DNA from: JAFAMS01 sp963715815
GTDB lineage: Bacteria > Vulcanimicrobiota > Vulcanimicrobiia > Vulcanimicrobiales > Vulcanimicrobiaceae
DNA length: 64,000 nt
Assembly: GCA_963715815.1 (NCBI GenBank)
Contig: OY970278.1
Location: 2,542,001-2,606,000 of the forward strand
Reading direction: 5' to 3'
Position 1 is the first letter of the stretch. Each line of letters opens with the position of its first letter. Shown piece by piece: positions 1 to 10,323 of this stretch. Both the position numbers and the translations under genes were made by a program. The notes under the pieces were generated by a model. That model was not told the DNA's origin. It saw nothing but the letters and a program-made list of their open reading frames with translations, and searched no databases.

Positions 1-513
1 GGATGGGCGATTCTTGCCTTCGATCTACGCGGACATGGCGAGTCGGTTCATCAGGACCAGCACCAGCAGGATCTCGTTCCGGAACAGTCCGATCTACGTT
101 CGCCGACGGCGTATCCGAACGACACGAAAGCTGCGCTCGCGTTTATCGAGCGACAACCACACACCGAGAGTGGGACGATTGCGGCGATCGGCGTCGGACT
201 CGGCGCCGATCTCTCATACGCGGCAGCTGCACGCGGATGGGGAACCGCGAGCACCGTTTTAGTCGGGCTCGATGACGGACGCGCGCGCGACCTCGCGGGT
301 TCGGGGCCTTTTGCTCCGCGCAACGTCTATTTAATGTACGCGGCGGATGACGCCGTCAGTGCCCGCGGAGCGGAGACAATGCTGCGCACCGCGTCGCGAC
401 CCACGGAATCATTTGCGTATGCGGGAACGACCACGAGCGGCATCGCGCTCGTGCGCGAGAAATCACCCGAGCTGCTCGCGCGCGCCATCGCCTGGATCGA
501 ACGAACGCTATAG
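1..513 (+). CDS. alpha/beta hydrolase-like protein, 3' part only
   Basis: The reading frame is open from base 1 to a TAG at 511-513, so the start lies outside the window. The translation has the alpha/beta-hydrolase strand-turn FDLRGHGES and, about 60 residues later, the position of the nucleophile elbow. That elbow reads GVGLG instead of GxSxG, so the usual serine is a glycine. A YAADDAVS segment sits where the catalytic acid loop is expected. It may be a dienelactone-hydrolase-like fold that is not a classical hydrolase. Its end overlaps the convergent RND gene by six bases. Confidence 0.7.
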   Translation, partial: GWAILAFDLRGHGESVHQDQHQQDLVPEQSDLRSPTAYPNDTKAALAFIERQPHTESGTIAAIGVGLGADLSYAAAARGWGTASTVLVGLDDGRARDLAGSGPFAPRNVYLMYAADDAVSARGAETMLRTASRPTESFAYAGTTTSGIALVREKSPELLARAIAWIERTL

Positions 514-3500
514 CGTTCCGATGCCCGTAAGTTCGGGCAAGTCTTTGAGCGCTCGCGCCGCGCGTTTTTGCGCCCTGCGCTCGATTCGCCCGACGACCCA
601 CATGTAGATGACCGGGACGAGGAACAGCGTGAGAACGAGCGAGCTGAGCAGTCCGCCGATCAAGACCGTCCCCATCGACACGCGGAACTCCGCGCCTTCG
701 GCCAAGCCAAGCGCGAGCGGCAGCATGCCGAACACCATCGAGAACGTCGTCATCAAAATCGGACGGAAACGCGTGTTCGCAGCTTGCATGATTGCTTCGT
801 CGTATTTCAATCCACGCCGGCGCAGCGTATTGGCGTAGTCGACGAGCAAAATCCCGTTCTTCGCGACAAGCCCGAAGAGCATGATGATGCCGATCATCGA
901 GAACAGGTTGAGCGTCTGGTGGGCGATCGCGAGGCCGAAGAGCGCCCCAATGATCGCCAGTGGTACCGAGAACATCACGATGAACGGCATCCAGAACGAT
1001 CCGTACAGGACGACCATCAAGGCGTAGACGAGCGAGAACGAGGTCAGCATCGCAATTGACATGCTGCTCATCGTCTCTTCGAGGAACTCGGAGTCGCCTT
1101 GCGAGCGCAGCGAGACTCCAGGCGGGAAGAATCCGGGCGTCTTGATCGCGCTATCGATCTTTTGCGCGACAGCGCCGAGGGTGGTCACACCGGCCTCGAT
1201 CCCGCCGGTGACACGAACGACGCGCTGCTTGTCGAGACGCTCAACCTTGGTCGGTGCCTTGTCGTACGCGAATGATGCGACGTCGGCGACGCGATAGATC
1301 GATCCGTCGCCGGCACGAACGCGAATGTTGCGCACTTCTTCGAGCCGGTTGCGGTATTCGGCCGGCAGCTGCACGCGAACGTCGACGAGACCGCTCGGCG
1401 TTCGAACGCGCGTCGCGACGGCACCGCCGATGGCGATACGTGCGGCTGTTGCGACGTCTCCGGGATTGACGCCAAGTAAGGCGGCCTTCTGGCGGTCGAT
1501 GTTGATGTTGAGCCGGTTGGCTGCGGCTTCGGAACCGGTCTGGACGTTTACGGTTCCAGGAATCGAACGAATGTAGCTTGCGAATTTTTCCGCGGCCGCA
1601 TCGATCTTGTCATCCGGGCCGGCGACAGTGTAATAGATCGGGTCGCCACCGTCACTGCCGACCGTGATCGTGGCGCCGGGGAAAACTACGGCAAGTTTTC
1701 TGATGTCGGCAACTGCCCGATTCGTTTCGCGGCGGCGATTCTTGAAGAGTATGGCGTGCATGCGCGCATAGCTTCCACCTTGCGTCGAGCCCCAGCCCGC
1801 GGGTTTATAGCCAACGGTAGAGATCGCTTTCTCGATCCCCGGAACTTGCATGACCTTGTCCATGAAGGCTTGCACCGCCTGATCCGTTTTCGCGATCGGC
1901 GTTCCGATCGGATACGAGAACGTCATCGCGACGTCGCCGTCCTGCGTCGACGGCACGAACTCGGTCTGCACCGCACCGAGCGGAATGAGAGCGATCGCTG
2001 CGATCACGAGGACGGCGCAAAGCGCCACGGTGCGCTTGCCGTGCGCAATCGCGTACGGCAACAAGCGATCGTGATAAACGCGCAGCACGCTCTCATAGCC
2101 GGTCTGGAACCACGCGAGCAACCTCGGCGGTGCTGAGCTACGTTTGAGCATCGACCATTTTGCAGCCAGCACCGGCGTCAGCGTGAACGATACGAACAGC
2201 GAGAACAGCGTCGCAACGACGACGACGATTCCGAATTCCTTCATGAACTTGCCGACAATTCCGGATAGGAATGCGATCGGCAGGAAGACGACGACGTCGA
2301 CGAGTGTGATCGCGACCGCGGCACCGCCGATCTCGGCGCGGCCACTGAGCGCCGCATCCTCGGGTTTTTCCCCCATGTCGCGATGCCTCGTGATATTTTC
2401 TAAGACGACGATCGAGTCATCGACGAGGATACCGATCGTCAGCGAAAGCCCCATCAGCGAGACGATGTCGAGCGTAAAGCCAAAGAGCCGCATCGCGATT
2501 ACGGTCGCCAAGAGCGACGTTGGGATTGCAACCATGACGACGATTGCGTTGCGCCACGCATGCAAGAAGAGCATCAGGACGATCGCGGTCAGCAAAATCC
2601 CTTCGCCGAGACTCTGAACCACGCCGGCCAGTGCCGACTGCGTGTATTCCGCAGGCGCATCGACCTCGGTGAATTCGATTTGTGGATACTTCTTCTCGAG
2701 CGTCTTGAGCTGTTCGCGCGCGATCTTCGTTGAGTTGATCTCGTCGGATGAGATGACGCGATTCAGATCGAGCAGCACGGTCGGCGCATTGTTGAATCGG
2801 GAAATGGACCGCTGATCAACGTGGCCATCCTCAACCGTGGCAACATCCGAGATGCGCAAGCCCTTCTGCGCGTAGAACGTCGCCGAAAGCGGGATCGAAA
2901 GCATGTCGGACGCATGGACGATTTCACCGTGTACCGAGACGTTCGTTTCCGAGCTGGCCGTGTCGATGCGTCCCCCGGGAAGGGTTGCATTGTTGTTTTG
3001 CAGCGTATAGAAGATGTCGGGAAGCGTTTCGCCCGTCGCGAGCAGTCGCTCCGGGATCGGAAAAACGTGGAACTCGCGTTGGACTTCGCCGTGCGTGTCA
3101 ACCGATTGAATGTTCGGGATGCGCAGGATGTCGGGGACGACTTGATCGTGCACGACGTCCGAAAGCCCGGTTCCGGAAAGCGTTTTCGAAGAGAGCGCGA
3201 GCGTGAGGATGGGATCTTGCTGTTCGCCGGCGCTCTTGTCGACGATAGGTGGATTGAGATCGGTCGGCATGTACGTGCGCGCAATGTCGACGCGCCGCTG
3301 CACATCGATGGCAGCGAAGTTGATGTCCGTGTCGATCTTGAACTGCACGATGACCGCAGCCGTACCTTCTTGCGCGGTCGCGCTGAGACGGTCGAGATTA
3401 TCGATACCGTCCATTTGATCTTCGATCGGCTTGATGACGAACCGTTCCATGTCGGCCGGCGATGCGCCGGGATAGGCTGCGGTTACAAGGACGATCGGAA

Positions 3501-3624
3501 ACGTTACGTTCGGGTTGAGACTCCGGCCAAGCTTAAAGTACGAGAGCGTACCGAAGACGGCGAGCGCGATGAAAAACATCGCGACGATGATAGGTCTCTG
3601 TATGCAGAAGCGAGTCAGCCACAT
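508..3624 (-). CDS. RND-family efflux transporter (HAE1/AcrB type)
   Basis: 1038 residues, the usual length for an inner-membrane RND permease that exports hydrophobic compounds using the proton gradient. It starts MWLTRFCIQRPIIVAMFF, the typical N-terminal helix. Near residue 400 GILVDDSIVVLEN carries the paired aspartates of the proton relay, and near residue 930 LVAKNGILLVDYAN carries the conserved lysine. The family has two sets of six transmembrane helices around two periplasmic loops. It is the last gene of a minus-strand run (aconitase, lyase, MFS pump, RND pump), and its start overlaps the MFS stop by about 10 bases. No periplasmic adaptor or outer-membrane factor gene lies in the window, so partners must be encoded elsewhere. 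Confidence 0.92.
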   Translation of the reverse strand: MWLTRFCIQRPIIVAMFFIALAVFGTLSYFKLGRSLNPNVTFPIVLVTAAYPGASPADMERFVIKPIEDQMDGIDNLDRLSATAQEGTAAVIVQFKIDTDINFAAIDVQRRVDIARTYMPTDLNPPIVDKSAGEQQDPILTLALSSKTLSGTGLSDVVHDQVVPDILRIPNIQSVDTHGEVQREFHVFPIPERLLATGETLPDIFYTLQNNNATLPGGRIDTASSETNVSVHGEIVHASDMLSIPLSATFYAQKGLRISDVATVEDGHVDQRSISRFNNAPTVLLDLNRVISSDEINSTKIAREQLKTLEKKYPQIEFTEVDAPAEYTQSALAGVVQSLGEGILLTAIVLMLFLHAWRNAIVVMVAIPTSLLATVIAMRLFGFTLDIVSLMGLSLTIGILVDDSIVVLENITRHRDMGEKPEDAALSGRAEIGGAAVAITLVDVVVFLPIAFLSGIVGKFMKEFGIVVVVATLFSLFVSFTLTPVLAAKWSMLKRSSAPPRLLAWFQTGYESVLRVYHDRLLPYAIAHGKRTVALCAVLVIAAIALIPLGAVQTEFVPSTQDGDVAMTFSYPIGTPIAKTDQAVQAFMDKVMQVPGIEKAISTVGYKPAGWGSTQGGSYARMHAILFKNRRRETNRAVADIRKLAVVFPGATITVGSDGGDPIYYTVAGPDDKIDAAAEKFASYIRSIPGTVNVQTGSEAAANRLNINIDRQKAALLGVNPGDVATAARIAIGGAVATRVRTPSGLVDVRVQLPAEYRNRLEEVRNIRVRAGDGSIYRVADVASFAYDKAPTKVERLDKQRVVRVTGGIEAGVTTLGAVAQKIDSAIKTPGFFPPGVSLRSQGDSEFLEETMSSMSIAMLTSFSLVYALMVVLYGSFWMPFIVMFSVPLAIIGALFGLAIAHQTLNLFSMIGIIMLFGLVAKNGILLVDYANTLRRRGLKYDEAIMQAANTRFRPILMTTFSMVFGMLPLALGLAEGAEFRVSMGTVLIGGLLSSLVLTLFLVPVIYMWVVGRIERRAQKRAARALKDLPELTGIGTL

Positions 3625-5191
3625 CCTCGAAAGCTCTTACGGCCTGAGCTAGCTCGATGTTTCAAGGGGCGGCAGGGCTGCGCCCGCTTCTTCCCGGCCC
3701 CCGGGAGGATGCGGAGATCCCAAAAGGCGGCGACGATTGCAGCACAGAGCGCAAGCGTCGCCGCCACGATCATTGTTTCGCGGAATCCGGCGACATACGA
3801 CGTGCGCACTGCGCCCGTGACGTTCGACATCTGGGACGGAGGGAGCCGCAAATTGAGGGCTTCCCCTGAAAGCAGATTGCCGCGCTGGCTATCGACCTGC
3901 GCAATCGTCGCGGGTGTTAGGTTCAGCTTGGTCATCTCGAGGTCCAAGCGCTTATCAAAGGTAGAGGCGAGCGCCAGGCCAAGACCGGCGATCGCAATCA
4001 GCCCTGCGGTGCGCGCGACTGCGTTGTTGATCCCGGACGCAATTCCGGCTTGTTCGGCGGGGACTGCGTTCATTGCCGTGGTCGTCAGCGGCGCGACGAA
4101 GAATGCGCCGCCGCAACCCAGGACGACGGCTGCGGGGAAAAACGTCGTCCAATACGAGCCCCCGATGCCCGGCACCGCGAACAGCGCAAATCCCGCAGCC
4201 GCCAAGAGCGCCCCGATGACAAGCGGTGTTTTTGCACCGATGCGGACGACGAGACCACCTGACCAGCGCGATGCGACGAACATTATAATGATGAACGGCA
4301 AGAGCGATGCACCGGCCGCGACCGGCTCGTACCCTTGCACGTTGATCAGATCGAAGGGCATAAAATACAAACTGCCGCTCAAACCCGCGTAGAGCAAGAA
4401 CGTGTAGAGGTTCGCTCCCGCAAACGAACGCGACTCGAAAAGACCGGCCTGCAGCATCGGTGCGGGCGAGATACGACGCTCGTAGTAGATGAAGGCAGCG
4501 ATCAATATGGCCCCCGCGATCGCTATCACTAAGCCAGGTGCGCCTCCGCGGACGTTTTGCAGTGCGATCAATCCGTAAACGAGAGCCCCTAACCCGACGG
4601 TAACCAGAGTCGCGCCGGCGATATCGACCGCGCGGGGCGCGGCGTCGTCGCGACTCTCGGCAACGCACCGGCTCGTTAGGATAAGGACGATGATGCCGAG
4701 CGGAATATTTATCAGAAAAACCGCGCGCCACGAAATCGACTGAGCGAGCCATCCACCCAAGACTGGGCCAATCGCCGCCATGATCGCGGTAAATCCCGAC
4801 CACGTGCCGATCGCACGGCCGCGCGCCTCGCCCGAAAACGCAACCGTGATCAGTGAGAGACTGCCTGGCATCAGGAGCGCAGCACCAATCCCCTGAACGC
4901 TGCGTGCCACGATTAAGAATGTAAGCGTCGACGCGAGGGCGCAGGCTAGCGAAGAAAGCGTAAACAGCGCAGCCCCGAGCAAGAATATCGCGCGACGCCC
5001 GAATCGATCGCCGAAGGCTCCCCCACGAGGATCAACGCGGAAAGAAAGAGGGTGTAGCTTTCAACGATCCATTGAAGGCCGGCCGCGCTTGCGGAGAGAT
5101 CGCGCTGCATGACGGGAAGCGCAACGTTGACGGCGGTGGTGTCGATGATCGCCATGGAAGTGCCGAGGATGGCGGCGATCAGGACCCACAT
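3615..5191 (-). pseudogene. MFS drug transporter (DHA2/EmrB-QacA type), one-base frameshift
   Basis: Two frames together give one 14-helix MFS exporter of about 525 residues. The first 81-residue piece (5191-4946) has MAIIDTTAVNVALPVMQRDL, typical of helix 1 of EmrB/QacA. The larger piece (from about 5020 to 3615) supplies the rest, including a motif C-like helix around LVIARSVQGIGAALLMPGSL. The frames join at a run of five C at 5020-5024. One extra base there restores the motif VGGAFGDRFGRR. The error is in a homopolymer, so a sequencing indel is likely; real inactivation is the alternative. The ATG follows the upstream lyase stop with no gap, suggesting translational coupling. Confidence 0.85.
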
Positions 5192-6091
5192 TTACGTCGG
5201 TGTCAGGCTCTTCTTGTCAACGCGCTCGACGAGCTCACGTTCATACGCGTCGGCCTCGGCAAGCCCGACGAGCTTCTGCCGATCCTGGAACGACATCATC
5301 CGATCGAGCAAGCTTGCCGTCGTACCCTGTTCTTTGAGAACGCGTAATCCTTCGCGTTGCGCAAACGCGCCGAGATACAGCATCGCGTTCGGGAAGATGC
5401 ACAGCTTGAATCCGAGCTTCGCGAGCTGCGATGCGGGCAAGAGCGGCGTCTTTCCACGCTCGACGGTATTGAACACCAAAATCTCATCTTTGAACTCGGC
5501 CCCGATGCGCTCGATTTCTTCTATGCTTTGCGGAGCTTCGAGGAAGAGCGCGTCAGCGCCGAGCTCGAGATACGCGCGGCCGCGCCGGATGGCTGCATCG
5601 AGACCTTCGACCGCACGCGAATCAGTACGCGCGATGATCAAGAAATCCGGATCGGTACGCCCGTCGAGCGCAGCCTGCAAACGATAAAGCATCTCGTCGA
5701 TCGGGACGACGGCCTTACCTTCGAAATGTCCGCAGCGTTTGGGCATCACTTGGTCCTCGATGTGAAAGCCGGCGATGCCCTCTTGCTCGTACATGCGAAT
5801 CGTGCGCTTCACGTTGTGCACACCGCCGAATCCCGTGTCGCAGTCGGCGATGACCGGAACGTTCACGGAACGCGCAATCGCGCCTGCGCGCGCGGCTAGC
5901 TCGGGAAGCGTGATCAAACCGATGTCGGGCTCACCGAGCAGCGTGTTAGTTACACCGGCACCGGTAACATAGATCATCGGAAACCCGGCTTGCTCGATCA
6001 ATTTTGCAACGAAGCAATCCGTCGCACCCGGAGCCATGACCGCTCCGTCCCCACGCAAGAGACGCCGGAGCTCGGTGGTGCGCGCTGTCAT
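5192..6091 (-). CDS. isocitrate lyase/PEP mutase family enzyme (PrpB-like)
   Basis: 299 residues, the length of the family that includes 2-methylisocitrate lyase, oxaloacetate decarboxylase and phosphonomutase. These are Mg-dependent TIM barrels that cleave or form C-C or C-P bonds beside a carboxylate. Seen: APGATDCFVAKL and YVTGAGV near the N-terminus, the metal-binding stretch PVIADCDTGFGG, and the active-site loop KRCGH with its catalytic cysteine near residue 120. An AAAGGA ribosome site lies about 8 bases before the ATG. It follows the aconitase gene by 16 bases. With aconitase here and MmgE/PrpD nearby, 2-methylisocitrate cleavage to pyruvate and succinate is a reasonable guess, but the exact substrate cannot be read from sequence. 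Confidence 0.85.
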   Translation of the reverse strand: MTARTTELRRLLRGDGAVMAPGATDCFVAKLIEQAGFPMIYVTGAGVTNTLLGEPDIGLITLPELAARAGAIARSVNVPVIADCDTGFGGVHNVKRTIRMYEQEGIAGFHIEDQVMPKRCGHFEGKAVVPIDEMLYRLQAALDGRTDPDFLIIARTDSRAVEGLDAAIRRGRAYLELGADALFLEAPQSIEEIERIGAEFKDEILVFNTVERGKTPLLPASQLAKLGFKLCIFPNAMLYLGAFAQREGLRVLKEQGTTASLLDRMMSFQDRQKLVGLAEADAYERELVERVDKKSLTPT

Positions 6092-6107
6092 TGCATCGTC
6101 CTTTCTA

Positions 6108-8795
6108 TCAGCCGAGCATCGTTCGTAAGACGTACGGCAGAATACCGCCGTGACGGTACCAATCGAGCTCGACGGGTGTATCGATACGCGCCAACAATCG
6201 AACCGAATCGGTCTTGCCGTTTGCGCGCGCGATCGTACAGGTGACGTAGTCGCGCGGCTCGATGTCGCGTAGCCCGGTAAGCGTGTAGGTCTCCGTCCCG
6301 TCCAGCTTGAGCGTTTTACGCGTCGTTCCCGGCTCGAATTGCAACGGGAGAACGCCCATACCGACCAGATTCGAGCGGTGAATGCGTTCGAAGCCTTCCG
6401 CGATCACGGCCCGTACACCCAGCAGACGCGTACCGCGCGCCGCCCAATCACGTGACGATCCCGTGCCGTACTCGGCGCCGCCAACGACGATCATCGGCGT
6501 GCCTTCAGCCTCGTACTTTTTCGCTGCGTCGTACGTGTTCATCGTCGTTCCGTCCGGCATGTGTTTCGTCAGCCAGCCCTCCGCCGGCGCGACCAGCTCG
6601 TTTTTCACGCGCGGATTCGCAAACGTGCCGCGTATCATCACCTCGTGATTGATGCGACGCAGGTTGTAGCTACCGATGTCGCCCGGCTCGATACCGCGCT
6701 CGCGCAAATAGTGCCACGCCGGCGATTCTTTATGAATCGTCGCGATCGGCGAGATGTGATCGGTCGTTACCGAATCGCCGACGATCAAGAGCGGCCTCGC
6801 CTTCACAATATCTGTAATCTCCGGTGTTGCGCGCGTTACGCCGGCGAAGAACGGTGGCCGTTTGACGATCTCGCTATCGTCCGGCCAATCGAACGTCTCG
6901 CCGCTTTGCGAATCGAGCGCGTCCCAATCACTCGAGCCCGAGAATCCGCGATTGTAGCGCTCTCGGTAGAGATCCGGCGAGATTGCCGAATTGAGCGTTT
7001 TCTCGATCTCGTCGTCGCTCGGCCAAATTTCGCGCAAGAACACCGGCTTTGCATCGCTGCCTTGGCCGAGCGGTTCGTTGTCGAGATCGACGTTGACGGA
7101 ACCCGCAATCGCATAAGCGATGACAAGCGGCGGCGAGGCGAGATAGCTGGCCTTAGCTTGCGGATGGATCCGGCCTTCGAAATTGCGGTTACCCGAAAGA
7201 ACCGCCGCAACGACGAGATCGCCGTCGTCGATTTGTTGCGCGACGCTTGCCTCCAGCGGACCCGAATTGCCCATGCAGGTCGTGCACCCGAATCCGACCG
7301 GCGCGAACCCGAGCTCGCTGAGCGGCTCCTGCAGCCCGCTCTTCTCTAAATAGTCGGTCACGACGCGTGAACCCGGCGCGAGCGACGTCTTCACCCACGG
7401 CTTTTTGTGCAAGCCGCGTGCGACGGCGTTGCGCGCCAAGAGTCCCGCGCCGATCATGACCGACGGGTTGGAGGTGTTTGTGCAGCTGGTCAGCGCAGCA
7501 ATAACGACATCGCCGTCGCGCAGTCCGTCTTCTTTCTTATGTGTCGTCCCGCCGTTCGCGCGACGCGCGAACGTCGGCAACGCTTCCTTGAAGCTGGCGG
7601 GAACCTGACCGAGCGGGACGCGATCCTGCGGCCGGCGTGGACCGGCGAGACTCGGTTCGACCGACGACAAATCGAACTCGGCGACGTCACTGAAGATCGG
7701 CTCGGGCGACGTGTTGTCGCGCCACAAGCCTTGTGTTTTCGCGTAAGCTTCCACCAGCGCTACGTGTTCGGGCGTGCGACCCGTAAGCTGAAGATAACGC
7801 AGCGTCTCCGCATCAATGGGAAAATAACCGATAGTCGCGCCGTATTCGGGCGCCATGTTCGCGAGCGTCGCGCGTTCCGGTAAGCGCAGCGTATCGAGTC
7901 CCGGTCCCGTGAACTCGACGAATTTTGCGACGACGCCGTGCTTGCGCAATGCCTGCGTCAAGGTCAGCACGATATCGGTCGTCGTGACGCCGGCTTTCGC
8001 GCGCCCGAGCAGACGGCAACCAACGACAGCCGGAATCGCGAGCGGCAACGGCTGGCCAAGCATCGCTGCGAGCGCTTCTATCGCGCCCACGCCCCAACCG
8101 AGTACGCCAAGGCCGTTCGTCATCGGCGTGTGGCTATCCATACCGACCATCGCATCTGGACACGCAACGGTCGTACCATCGGCAGCGCTCAGCGTCGTGA
8201 CGACGGTGGCAAGCACTTCGAGATTGATTTGGTGCAAGATGCCGTTACCGGGCGGAATGATGCGAAAACGCTGGAACGCGTCTTGTGCCCAGCGCATGAA
8301 CGCATAGCGTTCGCTGTTGCGGCGAAATTCGAGTGCAAGATTCTGATTGACGGCATCTGCAACGCCGGCAACATCGACGATCGACGAGTGGTCGATGATA
8401 AGATCGACGGGGATGCGCGGATTGACGTCGCTCGGATTTCCGCCTAGATCGCGCATCGCCGAGCGCATGGTTGCGAGATCCGCCGCGAGCGGGACGCCGG
8501 ACGAATCACCGGCAAGGACGCGGACGGGATGAAACGGGATCTCCGTGCCGCCTTTGCGTTCCTTAGTCCAACCCGCGAGCGCTTCGAGATGCTCGTTCGT
8601 GACGACACGTCCGTCCACGTGACGGAGCAAATTCTCGAAGAGTATCTTCAGCGAATAGGGCAGTCGCCCAAGCCCCGTATATCGCTGCTCTTCCGCAGCC
8701 GGAAGACTGAAATACGCCACGCGCCGATCGCCGACGTGCAGCTCTCGACGAAATGTCGACCCGTTCACGAGCCGCGGCTTTCCCCGACGAAGCAT
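6108..8795 (-). CDS. acnA: aconitate hydratase, AcnA/IRP type
   Basis: About 895 residues from the ATG at 8795, the normal AcnA length. The frame stays open to 8873, but that start would run into the divergent ABC gene. The enzyme interconverts citrate, cis-aconitate and isocitrate with a [4Fe-4S] cluster in the cytoplasm. The three cluster cysteines are visible in TSCTNTSNPSVMIGAG and GFGCTTCMGNSGPL. Other family signatures are VGMDSHTPMTNGLGVLGWG, GDSVTTDHISP and GTGSSRDWAARGTRLLG in the swivel domain. The VGMDSHTP form differs slightly from the usual VGTDSHTT. It heads the minus-strand operon with a PrpB-like lyase, so it may also hydrate 2-methylaconitate, as some AcnA/AcnD proteins do. 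Confidence 0.93.
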   Translation of the reverse strand: MLRRGKPRLVNGSTFRRELHVGDRRVAYFSLPAAEEQRYTGLGRLPYSLKILFENLLRHVDGRVVTNEHLEALAGWTKERKGGTEIPFHPVRVLAGDSSGVPLAADLATMRSAMRDLGGNPSDVNPRIPVDLIIDHSSIVDVAGVADAVNQNLALEFRRNSERYAFMRWAQDAFQRFRIIPPGNGILHQINLEVLATVVTTLSAADGTTVACPDAMVGMDSHTPMTNGLGVLGWGVGAIEALAAMLGQPLPLAIPAVVGCRLLGRAKAGVTTTDIVLTLTQALRKHGVVAKFVEFTGPGLDTLRLPERATLANMAPEYGATIGYFPIDAETLRYLQLTGRTPEHVALVEAYAKTQGLWRDNTSPEPIFSDVAEFDLSSVEPSLAGPRRPQDRVPLGQVPASFKEALPTFARRANGGTTHKKEDGLRDGDVVIAALTSCTNTSNPSVMIGAGLLARNAVARGLHKKPWVKTSLAPGSRVVTDYLEKSGLQEPLSELGFAPVGFGCTTCMGNSGPLEASVAQQIDDGDLVVAAVLSGNRNFEGRIHPQAKASYLASPPLVIAYAIAGSVNVDLDNEPLGQGSDAKPVFLREIWPSDDEIEKTLNSAISPDLYRERYNRGFSGSSDWDALDSQSGETFDWPDDSEIVKRPPFFAGVTRATPEITDIVKARPLLIVGDSVTTDHISPIATIHKESPAWHYLRERGIEPGDIGSYNLRRINHEVMIRGTFANPRVKNELVAPAEGWLTKHMPDGTTMNTYDAAKKYEAEGTPMIVVGGAEYGTGSSRDWAARGTRLLGVRAVIAEGFERIHRSNLVGMGVLPLQFEPGTTRKTLKLDGTETYTLTGLRDIEPRDYVTCTIARANGKTDSVRLLARIDTPVELDWYRHGGILPYVLRTMLG

Positions 8796-8830
8796 CTTGG
8801 CCTGCTTGCGCGAAGTGACGGCCCGGTCGA

Positions 8831-9581
8831 ATGCGTGTAACGCTCGAGGGGCTCGGCAAATCCTATCCGACAAAGGATGGCGGAAGCTTTGCCGCGCTCG
8901 AAAATGTCTCGCTCGACATCAAATCGGGCGAATTGGTCGCCGTTATCGGCGTCTCAGGTTGCGGCAAGAGCACGCTGCTCGAGCTGGTCGCCGGACTACA
9001 GCACACCGACGAGCGGCACGATGAAGTTCGACGGCGTACCGCACAGTGGTCCGCATCCGCGCGTTAGCGTCGTCTTTCAAGAAGACTCGACGTTTCCGTG
9101 GCGGACCGTCACCGGCAACATCGGCTTCGGATTATCTATGCGCGGTGCCGACGCTAAGTCGCGCGACGCGCGCGTCGAGCAAATGATAGATATGGTCGGC
9201 TTGCGCGGCTTCGAGCATCACTACCCGCACCAGCTCTCGGGCGGAATGCGTCAGCGCGTTGCAATCGGCCGCACGCTGGTCCTCGATCCCGGCCTCCTTT
9301 TAATGGATGAGCCGTTCGGCGCACTCGACGAACAGACGCGCTTCGTTCTCGGCGAAGAGCTGCTCCGTATCTGGCGCGAAAGCCGCTGCACGATTCTGTT
9401 CGTGACGCATAGCCTGCACGAAGCGGTGCAACTTGCAGACCGTATCATCGTCCTCACGCCAAAGCCCGGCCGCATCGCTCGTGTGATCGAGAACGATTTG
9501 GCTCGCCCGCGCCGTGAGTCGAGCGAACCGGAGCGCTATGGCGCGATGATCGGAACGCTGCGCGAGCTGATCAGTGTCTAG
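8831..9581 (+). pseudogene. ABC importer ATPase (NitT/TauT/SsuB type), one-base frameshift
   Basis: Two frames make one ATPase of about 250 residues that powers uptake by the two permeases downstream. The first frame (from ATG 8831) has the start MRVTLEGLGKSYPTKDGGS and Walker A GVSGCGKST. From about 9003 the second frame continues with PTSGTMKFDGVP, Q-loop VVFQEDSTFPWRTV, signature LSGGMRQRVAIGR, Walker B LLLMDEPFGALD and H-loop FVTHSLHEAVQ. One surplus base near 9003 explains the break. All ATPase motifs are intact on either side, so an indel in the sequence is a likely cause. Its stop overlaps the GTG of the first permease. Confidence 0.87.
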
Positions 9582-10323
9582 AACAATCCTGATTCGCTTC
9601 ACGATCATTGCGATCGCGATTGGAATTTGGGAAGCGCTTGCGCGCGCACACGCCTTCGGTCCGACGCTTTCGGTCCCGCCGACCGTTATGTTCAGGACGA
9701 TGATCGAAGCGCTCGGAGACGGACGTCTTGTACCCGACGTCACACGCACGGCTACCGAAGTTGCCCTTGCGTACGCGATTGCGCTCGTCATCGGTCTGCC
9801 GCTCGGCGTCGTGCTTTGGCGCTCGCGTGTGCTCGCTACCGCAATCGAGCCGTATCTCTTGGCTTATTACGTAATCCCGCTTTTTGCGTTTTATCCGTTA
9901 TTCATCAAGCTTTTCGGCGCGGGCATCACGCCGATCGTTGCAATCGGCGTCATCAACGGCATCGGCGCGATTGCAATGAACGTGCTCGTCGGTCTGCGTG
10001 AGATTCCGCGCGTTCAGCTGGCACTCGCTCGCAGTCTCATGCTGCGACCGGCGCAAACGCTGCTGCACGTCATCATTCCCGCGACCGTTCCGCAAGCGTT
10101 CGTCGGTCTGCGTCTCGGATTCATCTACGCGCTGATCGGTGTCATCGCGGCCGAGTTCATCCTGGCGACCGCGGGCGTCGGATACCGGATCGCGTTTGCG
10201 TATAACAATTTCGAATCCAAAATCATGTTCGCGACGATCTTACTCGTTCTGATCGTCAGCATCGTGTGCAATCAAGTGCTTATCTCGATCGAACGGCAGC
10301 TCGGACGGTATCGTCGCGCATGA
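9574..10323 (+). CDS. ABC transporter permease (TauC/SsuC type)
   Basis: 249 residues with about six hydrophobic segments; inner-membrane channel of a nitrate/sulfonate/taurine-type importer. The permease EAA-like loop is visible as the stretch from ARSLMLRPAQTLLHVIIPA to FVGLRLGF, where it contacts the ATPase. It starts at GTG 9574, overlapping the ATPase stop by 8 bases, and its stop overlaps the next permease start in an ATGA, so the genes are translationally coupled. The substrate class is inferred only from the family and neighbours. Confidence 0.88.
   Translation: MSRTILIRFTIIAIAIGIWEALARAHAFGPTLSVPPTVMFRTMIEALGDGRLVPDVTRTATEVALAYAIALVIGLPLGVVLWRSRVLATAIEPYLLAYYVIPLFAFYPLFIKLFGAGITPIVAIGVINGIGAIAMNVLVGLREIPRVQLALARSLMLRPAQTLLHVIIPATVPQAFVGLRLGFIYALIGVIAAEFILATAGVGYRIAFAYNNFESKIMFATILLVLIVSIVCNQVLISIERQLGRYRRA

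Noticed and set aside
2821..4392. 523-residue open frame on the plus strand
   Set aside because: It is antisense to the RND and MFS genes, is extremely rich in Arg/Asp, and has no recognisable domain; high GC creates such shadows.
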